Assembly (NCBI GenBank): GCA_027314685.1
Contig: DAHVAI010000226.1
Span: forward strand, 1 to 7,313
Origin: Nitrososphaerota archaeon
GTDB lineage: Archaea > Thermoproteota > Nitrososphaeria > Nitrososphaerales > CADDZS01
DNA: 7,313 nt
Reading direction: 5' to 3'
Each line of letters begins with the position of its first letter. The stretch's first letter is position 1. This document shows positions 1-4,983 of this stretch, one piece after another. A program made the position numbers and the translations under genes. Under the pieces are notes generated by a model. It did not search any database and was not told the DNA's origin. It saw nothing but the letters and a program-made list of their open reading frames with translations.

Positions 1-1165
1 GTTTATGTTGTATATAGGAACCAAGTGTAGAACAGTAATTGTACATTACATCCTTCGACACTGTAACTTGGCTGTTGGTAAAGTAAGCGATGTTGTTAGT
101 TGGGTAGCCAGAGATGACTAGTTCAGCGTTATCGATAGTTAGAGTTCCCCAGCTCGTAGGGATCGGGCAACAACCATTTGCTGGGGTCTCGATTATCGAT
201 TGTGCATAATATGCAGCCGAGCCTATATCATACCATCCACTACCACAAACCCAACTTTGAGATAGATCTTCGACATAAGCTTGGTAATCATTAGAGTTGC
301 CATTCTGATTTACAGCGTCGTTTAGTTCATACGGGATAACGCTATCAGTACTATACACAGGATAAGATGAACCGCAAGCAGTCGCGCCGTTATGGGGAAC
401 CCACTCATACCATGCTGTGTACACGGTCGAGCTACAAGAAGTAGTTGATGAACATGGAACTTTCATGTCGACACCTGATTGAATGAGGAACCCGCCTCCG
501 CCAGAACTAGCAGACATACCGGCCCAAACTGACATTTCGCATTGCCAAGGGCTAGCGTAATAGCAGTTCGAATTGTAGCTAACAGACGGAACAGTGAACT
601 GGAAATTGCTTCCAAATAGCTGAAGAGTCTGGCCGCCTGAAACATAGTGAGCCTCGTAACCTGACCAGTAATTGATGCCCTGAACTGTTCTGTCAATAGT
701 TACATTCGATACGCTTGACATTGATGGGTTCTCATACACGGTCACACCTTCTGGTACGGTGACACCCGAACCACTAACCGTTAAGCCATTGACGTTGAAA
801 TCTACGTTCAGCTGGCCAAATGTCATATTGTCACCGCAAGTACCAGGTGTGTAGGTGGCGACTCCACCCAACGACACAAACTGGAAATAGTGTCCCGCTA
901 CTGAGGCCAAGAATTGTGGAGATAGTTCAGCTAACTGAATCGCTTTTGCGGAATCCACAGAAGCAAGAACAGAATTGAACTGGGATGTAATCTCATTTGC
1001 GCATGAGAGGCTCACACTGTCGGTAACAGAAGCTGTACCAACAGCGCTTGAAGCGCTCGAAGGTAATGATGCAGAGCTGGACATAATATCCAATCCTGGA
1101 AGCGCTGACATGCAAATTAGGGCTCCCACATATAACACCAGACTAACTGCAAGTCTCGAGCTCAT
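1..1165 (-). CDS. Secreted glutamic endopeptidase precursor, family G1 (eqolisin-like), C-terminus beyond window
   Basis: An uninterrupted minus-strand frame of 388 codons runs off the left edge. ATG at 1165-1163 is the start because an in-frame TAA lies two codons upstream. Residues 5-22 are hydrophobic behind one Arg (LAVSLVLYVGALICMSAL), as in an export signal. A propeptide-like stretch reaches about residue 160. The rest matches the G1 fold in order: NYWSGY (W167), MSVWAG (W214), FLIQSGVD (Q229), TAWYEWVP (E254), AQSIIETP (E326), then PIPTSWGTLTI. In scytalidoglutamic peptidase the catalytic pair is Gln in LQTG and Glu in FIIE; Q229 and E326 fill these places (97 residues apart, 83 there). 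Known members cleave proteins outside the cell at acid pH. After residue 160 there is no Arg, only three Lys, and about 15 Asp/Glu, plus many Cys, which fits an acidic extracellular setting. Family call strong; substrate unknown. Confidence 0.85.
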   Translation of the reverse strand, partial: MSSRLAVSLVLYVGALICMSALPGLDIMSSSASLPSSASSAVGTASVTDSVSLSCANEITSQFNSVLASVDSAKAIQLAELSPQFLASVAGHYFQFVSLGGVATYTPGTCGDNMTFGQLNVDFNVNGLTVSGSGVTVPEGVTVYENPSMSSVSNVTIDRTVQGINYWSGYEAHYVSGGQTLQLFGSNFQFTVPSVSYNSNCYYASPWQCEMSVWAGMSASSGGGGFLIQSGVDMKVPCSSTTSCSSTVYTAWYEWVPHNGATACGSSYPVYSTDSVIPYELNDAVNQNGNSNDYQAYVEDLSQSWVCGSGWYDIGSAAYYAQSIIETPANGCCPIPTSWGTLTIDNAELVISGYPTNNIAYFTNSQVTVSKDVMYNYCSTLGSYIQHK

Positions 1166-1173
1166 GGATTAAT

Positions 1174-1194
1174 CTAGCGGTTGCAACGTGCTAG
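1174..1194. promoter_or_regulatory. Imperfect palindrome in the peptidase promoter region
   Basis: CTAGC and GCTAG arms flank the perfect 8-bp palindrome GTTGCAAC, with one and two unpaired bases between the arm pairs. It lies 9 bp upstream of the peptidase ATG, around where transcription should start if the TATA-like box at 1218-1227 is used. The position suits an operator for a repressor. No regulator is known, so the role is inferred. Confidence 0.35.
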
Positions 1195-1217
1195 ATGGAT
1201 TTAGGTCTTGTGGAGAT

Positions 1218-1227
1218 TTTTCTATAA
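1218..1227 (-). promoter_or_regulatory. TATA-like box for the peptidase gene
   Basis: On the minus strand the sequence reads TTATAGAAA, about 55-60 bp upstream of the ATG. An archaeal TATA box here would place the transcript start near 1195-1200 and leave a leader of about 30 nt. No better candidate lies closer. Weak evidence by itself. Confidence 0.35.
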
Positions 1228-1353
1228 CTCCTCTCTGTATGATGAATTTACCCAGATGGACACAGGATTATCGTAAAAGCTACTGAACGACACTAATTGT
1301 AATCGGGACTCAATTGCGGATGTATTTTTGCCCGCCAGTCGATTTATCGAATC

Positions 1354-1386
1354 GGTCGAACCTAAAATCGATAGCTGTTTGGTTCG
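1354..1386. repeat. Inverted repeat TCGAACC / GGTTCGA
   Basis: TCGAACC is followed about 20 bp later by GGTTCGA(T). It sits in the TCGA-rich segment, whose short words overlap and are self-complementary. It could be a protein-binding site or a by-product of the segment's composition. Confidence 0.35.
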
Positions 1387-1461
1387 ATAGAATCTTTTAT
1401 TATTGTTTTTTCTTTGAAAACCAATCGATGTTTCCTGCAGTCTTATCTGCTCGACGCGAGA

Positions 1462-1482
1462 GATTAGATCAAAAGATCAATC
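1462..1482. repeat. Small hairpin: GATTaGATC-AAAA-GATCAATC
   Basis: Eight base pairs with a single bulged A (1466) enclose an AAAA loop. No T-run follows on either strand, so it does not look like a terminator. It lies just left of the tandem repeats. Confidence 0.45.
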
Positions 1483-1534
1483 AAATCTATCATTCGATCG
1501 ATTCTGTCGAGTTGAGCGTGGAAACCATCCGCAT

Positions 1535-1625
1535 GTCTATACACTGTCCATTTTGTCCACTTCTCTAGTCTATACACTGTTCAGTAGTCCGCAGTTCTCT
1601 AGTCTATACGTTGTCCACTTTTACA
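1535..1625. repeat. Three tandem ~34-bp repeats (iteron-like)
   Basis: Each unit begins with GTCTATACACTGTCCA or a close variant: exact at 1535-1550, one change at 1568-1583, and GTCTATACGTTGTCCA at 1602-1617. Offsets are 33 and 34 bp. The unit ends also agree: TTCTCTAGTCTATAC is shared at 1561-1575 and 1595-1609. TTGTCCACTT occurs in the first unit and in the last, partial one. The array ends a few bases before the stop codon of the zinc-ribbon gene. Regular spacing of about three helical turns is typical of iterons or cooperative binding sites. The binding protein is unknown. Confidence 0.8.
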
Positions 1626-1631
1626 GGCAGA

Positions 1632-2264
1632 TTAAGGACTTGAATCACGACGAAACGCTTGTTCAAGTAGGAGGTCGAGAGGATCTTTTTCCTTCGACTT
1701 CGCCAGCTGTTGCATAAGGTACAGACGAAGAGCGTCAGGCTTGGTATCCCGTGGCTCGTTCTGGACGAATTTCTTGCACGAAATGCAGTAGTAGCCCAGC
1801 TGCTCCACCCTCAAGTCTCCCTTCCGGGATTGAAGGTAGAGCGGAAGCATAGTTTTCGTCCCCTCTTTCTTGCACTCCCTCAACCTCATCTTTGAGCTCC
1901 TGATAATGTCTATAACTCTCTGAGCGTAGTCAACCTCAACCTCAGGGATGACTCCAGATTCTACCCAGGGCCTTATCACTTCGTCACCAAGATGAAACTC
2001 GTTACCTTTGACTCCTGCCTTCCTGAGTCTGTAGATCAACCTGTCCAGTGTTAGAGGCCCATCATTCAAAATGGACAATATCGGTATCGGAGTGTCGCCC
2101 TTCTCATTGCTAGAATAGATCTTTGCTTTCACCGGAATGAGCGGATTTCTCATCCTCACAAGACACCTTCTGCACAGCATGAAGAGCTTCTCCCAGACAC
2201 GCTTTCCAGGGGCAATAGTAACGAATGCATAAACTACCCTCTGCTTTGTTGCATCATTGCACAC
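1632..2264 (-). CDS. Zinc-ribbon protein of unknown function (start unresolved)
   Basis: The frame ends with TAA at 1634-1632. The first usable start codon is GTG at 2264-2262, giving 210 residues, but this GTG encodes the Val of a CPVC motif. Starting there would discard the first zinc-binding Cys. Visible Cys pairs are CPVC (its first Cys just upstream of the GTG), LCRRC near residue 32, and CISC in the C-terminal third. The first two pairs, about 29 residues apart, form a plausible zinc ribbon. The middle (about residues 60-110) looks like a small helical DNA-binding domain (ILSILNDGPLTLDRLIYRLR resembles a winged helix). The tail is charged. The gene follows the 67-residue protein on the same strand. 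I do not recognise a named family. A nucleic-acid-binding role is inferred. Confidence 0.6.
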   Translation of the reverse strand: MCNDATKQRVVYAFVTIAPGKRVWEKLFMLCRRCLVRMRNPLIPVKAKIYSSNEKGDTPIPILSILNDGPLTLDRLIYRLRKAGVKGNEFHLGDEVIRPWVESGVIPEVEVDYAQRVIDIIRSSKMRLRECKKEGTKTMLPLYLQSRKGDLRVEQLGYYCISCKKFVQNEPRDTKPDALRLYLMQQLAKSKEKDPLDLLLEQAFRRDSSP

Positions 2265-2432
2265 AGGACACCTTCCCCAGGGTCCATGCGGTAGAGGCCT
2301 TCTCTTCCCAAATTTGATCTTCCATCCTGTTGTTTGCGTTACCCTATTCCTTCCAGGGGAGCCTCTTTTCTTGTGCCTTGACCTGTAATTCCTATCGCGT
2401 ATAGCCTGAAACTCTCTTTTAGTGAGGGGGCC
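2265..2432 (-). other. In-frame 5' extension of the zinc-ribbon gene with no start codon
   Basis: The frame stays open for 56 more codons upstream, to TAA at 2435-2433, but contains no ATG, GTG, TTG or CTG. The encoded stretch is very basic, includes GWKIKFGKRRPLPHGPWGRC, and completes the CPVC pair, so it reads as real protein. Just upstream, GTG at 2453-2451 overlaps the previous gene's TGA (GTGA, a common coupling arrangement) and is in the same frame. Two stops (2441-2439, 2435-2433) separate it from the extension, next to runs of seven T (2447-2441) and five C. Removing one T and adding one C would give MSFFENKAPLTKREF joined to the extension. This is either decay or a sequencing artefact. 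Confidence 0.55.
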
Positions 2433-2449
2433 TTATTCTCAAAAAAAGC

Positions 2450-2653
2450 TCACAGTCTTGCAGATTCTTCATCCAGGATGGTGAGCCATGTACCGAGCTT
2501 TGCACAGTACTCTTCTGCTGAAATGAAATCTGGCTCGTTCCGGATGACAAGTTCAAGCATCGACCCTTCGGAAAGTATTTTCTGCAAGAGCCTTTTTATG
2601 CGGCGAAGATCTATTTTCCTTAACACCGCCTTCTGGCTTACAACGAGGGTCAT
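2450..2653 (-). CDS. 67-residue protein of unknown function
   Basis: ATG is at 2653-2651 and TGA at 2452-2450. The product is helical and charged: a basic first half (RKIDLRRIKRLLQK) and an acidic second half ending LDEESARL. It has one Cys and no membrane segment. A good TATA box at 2681-2689 would start a leaderless or nearly leaderless transcript, which supports both expression and this start. The TGA overlaps a GTG in the frame of the zinc-ribbon gene, suggesting one operon. The length and the basic helices would suit a small DNA-binding regulator, but no motif proves it. An unrelated frame is also open on the opposite strand. Confidence 0.55.
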   Translation of the reverse strand: MTLVVSQKAVLRKIDLRRIKRLLQKILSEGSMLELVIRNEPDFISAEEYCAKLGTWLTILDEESARL

Positions 2654-2666
2654 TGGAAATTAGTTC

Positions 2667-2705
2667 TTGTGCACCATTTCATTTATAGCTTGGTTTTTGT
2701 GCACC
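2667..2705. promoter_or_regulatory. Pair of TTGTGCACC sites in the divergent promoter region (candidate operator)
   Basis: Identical 9-bp sites occur at 2667-2675 and 2697-2705, 30 bp apart, so on the same face of the helix. Each contains the palindrome GTGCAC. The first lies between the TATA box and start of the minus-strand operon. The second lies upstream of that box and just upstream of the TATA box of the plus-strand winged-helix gene. Bound protein could affect both promoters. The adjacent winged-helix protein is the obvious candidate, by position only. Confidence 0.5.
2681..2689 (-). promoter_or_regulatory. TATA box for the 67-residue gene / zinc-ribbon operon
   Basis: The minus strand reads AGCTATAAATGAAA, centred about 32 bp upstream of the ATG at 2653. 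This fits an archaeal TATA box feeding a leaderless transcript. The two TTGTGCACC sites flank it. Confidence 0.6.
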
Positions 2706-2713
2706 CAAATACG

Positions 2714-2722
2714 CATAAATAT
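2714..2722 (+). promoter_or_regulatory. TATA box for the winged-helix gene
   Basis: CATAAATAT lies about 36 bp upstream of the ATG at 2754, leaving a leader of roughly 10 nt. No clear Shine-Dalgarno sequence is present between them. Confidence 0.5.
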
Positions 2723-2753
2723 CAAGGCTATGGATTTCAAATCCAGCTGAAAA

Positions 2754-3497
2754 ATGGTCCAAGAAAAGAACAAGACTGCCAGCAAGCCCAAGAGCACCAT
2801 CCCTGGAAGCTTCTGGAACGCCTCAAGCTACAGAAAGAGACAGGCAATTTTATTCTATTTTGGAAAAGATCCTCTTCGCCCCAAAAGGTTTAGCGAAACC
2901 TACGACAATATGAAGGGAATTTGCTCCAGCAAGCACACGCTCGTCGTCTATCTGAGGCAGCTAACCAAGGAAGGAGTCGTAGCAAGGAAAGAAGTGAGCA
3001 GGAGAAATGTCGAGTACTTTCTTAAGGCAAGTGGCTACAGAGTAAAGAAACTGACACTGGAATGCGGCCAGATGCCCATCAAGTTAGCCTCTAGAAACGA
3101 AATTAGGCTGGCGCTGGTCTTGATAGGTGAAGACCGGAGGGAGTACGTTCCTAACGACCTTCTACCGTTTCTTTTCTCGAAGGGATGGGTGTTCTACGAC
3201 TCGAAGCATCCGCATTTCAAATACAACTATACCAGAGAGGGAATCGAGTTTCTGAAGTCTCGCGGCATCTATGTGGAAAGATGGGACTGGCTCTCAGGAC
3301 TGGACGACCTTCTGAGCGAAAAAGAGCTCGCCGAGTTGAAAAAGGGCAAGGAGTTTGTTCCAGCGTTCGGAAAGCAACCGGAGTATGATCAATTGGAGCT
3401 GCAAAAATCCCTGGAAGCTGCAAAGCTCGGGAGGGTCAAGGAGTTCAGCGTCACTTTCAGCGACGGAAAAACCCGGGAGGTCAAAACGGTAGCCTGA
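2754..3497 (+). CDS. Winged-helix-type DNA-binding protein, probable element regulator
   Basis: ATG at 2754 follows a TATA box at a suitable distance; 247 residues. After a basic, Ser/Lys-rich tail (about residues 1-25), residues 28-95 read like a winged helix: YRKRQAILFYF, a variable stretch, then SSKHTLVVYLRQLTKEGVVARKE as the recognition helix and wing. A second helix-and-wing-like unit may lie at 110-175 (EIRLALVLIGEDRREYVPNDLLPFLFSKGWVFYD, then YNYTREGIEFLKSRG). The C-terminal third is charged (DDLLSEKELAELKKGKEF). It has no Cys cluster and no membrane segment. It is transcribed away from the 67-residue/zinc-ribbon pair and converges with the integrase, overlapping it by 17 nt at the stop codons. 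A repressor of the divergent promoters or a helper for recombination are both possible. The fold call is by eye; the specific family is not recognised. Confidence 0.7.
   Translation: MVQEKNKTASKPKSTIPGSFWNASSYRKRQAILFYFGKDPLRPKRFSETYDNMKGICSSKHTLVVYLRQLTKEGVVARKEVSRRNVEYFLKASGYRVKKLTLECGQMPIKLASRNEIRLALVLIGEDRREYVPNDLLPFLFSKGWVFYDSKHPHFKYNYTREGIEFLKSRGIYVERWDWLSGLDDLLSEKELAELKKGKEFVPAFGKQPEYDQLELQKSLEAAKLGRVKEFSVTFSDGKTREVKTVA
3468..3472 (-). terminator. Possible T-run terminator of the integrase transcript
   Basis: The minus strand has TTTTT shortly after the integrase stop codon, inside the 3' end of the convergent winged-helix gene. Archaeal transcription often stops at such runs. Five T is short, so the call is weak. 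Confidence 0.25.
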
Positions 3498-4776
3498 TTA
3501 CCGCATCTCCGTCAGGCAGAGCTGCGACGTACTCAAATCCCCGGGAGATGAACGATTTTACTTCGTTGATAGGCACGACTCTTTGCTTGTTTCCGTTGTT
3601 CACCATCGAGCCAAGCAACTTGTCCCTGACCATCTTCAGTACTTCCTCTTTTGACATCGACGCCACGTCCAGATCCTCCATCTGCTCAGCTTTGATCCCT
3701 GCGAGCGAAAGGAATTCTTCCTTTACGGTCTGCTTCACTTCCTCTTTGCTCAGCTCGCTGCTCTGAGTGGATAAAATTGGTTCGCACTTTTTGTACGATT
3801 TTCTCATCTCTTCGATCATCGTCGGCGGTAGTCTTCCCTTGTTTGTAGAATATCTTGCTTCAATATCTCCCTTGTGCCCCATCAGGAACGAAAGATATGG
3901 ATGCGAGATGAAGCCCCTGGACTCAGCAACGATCATGTTCGTGTCGCAGTATGATCTGAGCACATACGGTCTCCAAGAGAATCCCGACTTGATTATTGCC
4001 TCCTTGATGTCCCTTGTAACCAAAGAAGTTCGCAAGAGCGGGTTGTTCTTCTTGACTCCTCTCGGATCAAATCCCAACAAAGAGGTGCTCGGCGTCAATT
4101 TCTCCTTGTATTTCTTCGTTCTCTCTCGCAGATACTCGTTGATGTACTTGATAGCTTCCTCGCCTACAAATGTAAAGTACTGATGCCTCGCCTTGCTCAA
4201 TGGACTTCTGACAACTAGAATTGAAGGTGTGGTTTTCTTATCGAAGGACAGTCCCTCGCTCGTTATCTTCGCTTCTGGGAAGTCCTGGAGTCTGATTCCG
4301 TCAGTTCCAGTGAAGCTCCCCAGGCTTTCTGGTCTCAGACCGCTGAACGCCATCAGAGCTATTGAGACCCTCGCCCTCGGTGAAGCCATCCTTAAAATTC
4401 TTGACAGTTCTTCTTTGCTGGGTACTCTTTCGTTCGCTATTGTGGGAGTTTCGGATTTCCCCTTGATATTGACCTTGAGCTTTACCTGGACATTATTGTA
4501 CGATAACCTTGATAGGATTACCTTCTTGAACCGCTCGATATACGAGCCTGCCTTTCCTTCCTTTTCCATCTTCCTTACGAAATCGGTGAATCCATCTCGA
4601 AACCTCTTTGACCGTGCCTCGCTTAGCATCTTCTTGGGTGTTGTACCCTGGAGATCACAGTACAATCCCATAGTCCTTAGATAGACTTCCGCTGTGATAG
4701 CTGAATTAGCCGCTAGGTTGTCAATCCATCTCCTAACGTCTTGATCCTCCAATAGAGGACTATACTTGCTGCTCAT
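3481..4776 (-). CDS. Tyrosine recombinase / integrase (archaeal type)
   Basis: A 431-residue, apparently intact protein; ATG at 4776-4774, TGA at 3483-3481. Residues 1-110 form an N-terminal SAM-like core-binding domain. The catalytic domain has the expected residues in order: R148 in SGLRPE, K195 in SPLSKARHQ, R274 in RPYVLRSYCDT (box II; Tyr271 at the usual His/Arg/Lys place), H301 in LMGHKGD, and nucleophile Y309 in EARYS. About 100 residues follow, with acidic/helical SKEEVKQTVKEEF and a terminal module around VVPINEVKSFISRG. The start lies 55 bp from the 3' end of tRNA-Arg, the usual place for an integrase of an element inserted in a tRNA gene. The gene is not split by an attachment site, so it differs from the partitioned SSV1-type arrangement. 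It should catalyse integration and excision at the tRNA. Confidence 0.9.
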   Translation of the reverse strand: MSSKYSPLLEDQDVRRWIDNLAANSAITAEVYLRTMGLYCDLQGTTPKKMLSEARSKRFRDGFTDFVRKMEKEGKAGSYIERFKKVILSRLSYNNVQVKLKVNIKGKSETPTIANERVPSKEELSRILRMASPRARVSIALMAFSGLRPESLGSFTGTDGIRLQDFPEAKITSEGLSFDKKTTPSILVVRSPLSKARHQYFTFVGEEAIKYINEYLRERTKKYKEKLTPSTSLLGFDPRGVKKNNPLLRTSLVTRDIKEAIIKSGFSWRPYVLRSYCDTNMIVAESRGFISHPYLSFLMGHKGDIEARYSTNKGRLPPTMIEEMRKSYKKCEPILSTQSSELSKEEVKQTVKEEFLSLAGIKAEQMEDLDVASMSKEEVLKMVRDKLLGSMVNNGNKQRVVPINEVKSFISRGFEYVAALPDGDAVIRLPF

Positions 4777-4785
4777 GCCAAAAGT

Positions 4786-4801
4786 ATCGGTACAAACCGA
4801 T
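4786..4801. promoter_or_regulatory. Perfect inverted repeat ATCGGT-ACAA-ACCGAT upstream of the integrase
   Basis: Two 6-bp arms around a 4-bp spacer, 9 bp upstream of the integrase ATG and 30 bp from the tRNA 3' end. It sits where transcription of the integrase should begin if the TATA-like sequence at 4817-4826 is used. It could be an operator controlling the integrase, or a recombination accessory site, given the adjacent presumed attachment site. Confidence 0.55.
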
Positions 4802-4802
4802 T

Positions 4803-4826
4803 CTATTAAGGGATTCGCTTATAATT
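4803..4826 (-). promoter_or_regulatory. Candidate integrase promoter (two TATA-like boxes)
   Basis: On the minus strand AATTATAAG (4817-4826) and CTTAATAG (4803-4810) are both TATA-like. The nearer one would give a leaderless integrase message. The farther one would start transcription inside the inverted repeat. The sequence does not decide between them. Confidence 0.4.
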
Positions 4827-4831
4827 ATCAG

Positions 4832-4983
4832 CGGGCCCGGTGGGATTTGAACCCACGACCCCCGGCTCCGAAGGCTTACACGTTCCTGAAAGCAAGACAC
4901 GATGCCCTGATGTATGCTGATCAAGAACAGATCAGATGCACACGGAAGCCAGAGCTTCGCGCTCCATGCTAGGCTACGGGCCC
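4832..4983 (-). tRNA. tRNA-Arg (anticodon CCG) with a 74-nt intron
   Basis: Acceptor arms GGGCCCG (4983-4977) and CGGGCCC (4839-4833) pair perfectly; discriminator is G (4832); CCA is not encoded. The T arm is GTGGG-TTCAAAT-CCCAC. The anticodon stem is CTGGC/GCCGG with one G.U pair, and splicing gives the loop TTCCGGA, anticodon CCG, reading Arg CGG. Exon 1 is 4983-4945 and exon 2 is 4870-4832, 39 nt each. The fold at the junctions has an outer helix GCUCU/GGAGC, a 3' bulge UUC, a 4-bp central helix GGCU/AGCC and a 5' bulge UCC. Cutting after the second base of each bulge joins C34 to C35. The D arm is poor: an enlarged loop and one mismatch in the stem. The 5' 10 nt overlap the end of the mtnA-like gene. 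The 3' end is the presumed insertion site of the element. Confidence 0.85.
4871..4944 (-). other. tRNA-Arg intron, inserted between anticodon bases 34 and 35
   Basis: The boundaries come from the bulge-helix-bulge fold and can slide by a base or two because C and G recur on both sides; the spliced product is the same. The inner part contains a perfect hairpin CTGATC-TGTTCTT-GATCAG. The inner helix next to the 5' bulge is weak (mostly G.U pairs), i.e. a relaxed motif. The place differs from the canonical 37/38 site. Confidence 0.65.

Larger units (their letters stand above)
1166..1631. other. 466-bp non-coding region with promoter, TCGA-rich segment and tandem repeats
   Basis: No convincing gene is present on either strand. 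The only sizeable open frame (1314-1568, plus) begins with TTG and ends inside the tandem repeats, so I do not accept it. The left part holds the peptidase promoter. Positions 1338-1510 are unusually dense in TCGA/ATCGAT/TCGATCGA words. A hairpin lies at 1462-1482. Three tandem repeats occupy 1535 to about 1625. Such repeat-rich DNA in an integrated element often carries a replication origin, a partition site or recombinase arm sites, but the sequence does not say which. Confidence 0.6.

Noticed and set aside
975..1172. 65-codon plus-strand frame, and the 463-696 minus frame
   Set aside because: Both lie inside the glutamic peptidase gene in other frames; the peptidase motifs identify the coding frame.
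1314..1568. 84-codon plus-strand open frame in the long intergenic region
   Set aside because: It starts with TTG, has low-complexity composition, and its end is made of the tandem repeats; no motif or ribosome site supports it.
1535..1625. CRISPR array
   Set aside because: Units are directly abutting and themselves repeated; there are no unique spacers, only three units, and no cas gene.
3548..4684. Three long plus-strand frames opposite the integrase
   Set aside because: The complementary strand carries all recombinase catalytic residues; these are antisense shadows.
1..4831. Second attachment site: a direct repeat of the tRNA-Arg 3' half to the left of the integrase
   Set aside because: Reading through the region I found no stretch matching the T arm and acceptor of the tRNA; the far end of the element is probably outside the window.
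4862..4882. A second, complete tRNA-Arg(UCG) anticodon arm (CCTTCGGAGCC) downstream of the first
   Set aside because: The 5' partner for that stem is missing (TAAGC does not pair with GCCGG); the fold with an intron and CTGGC/GCCGG explains the sequence better.
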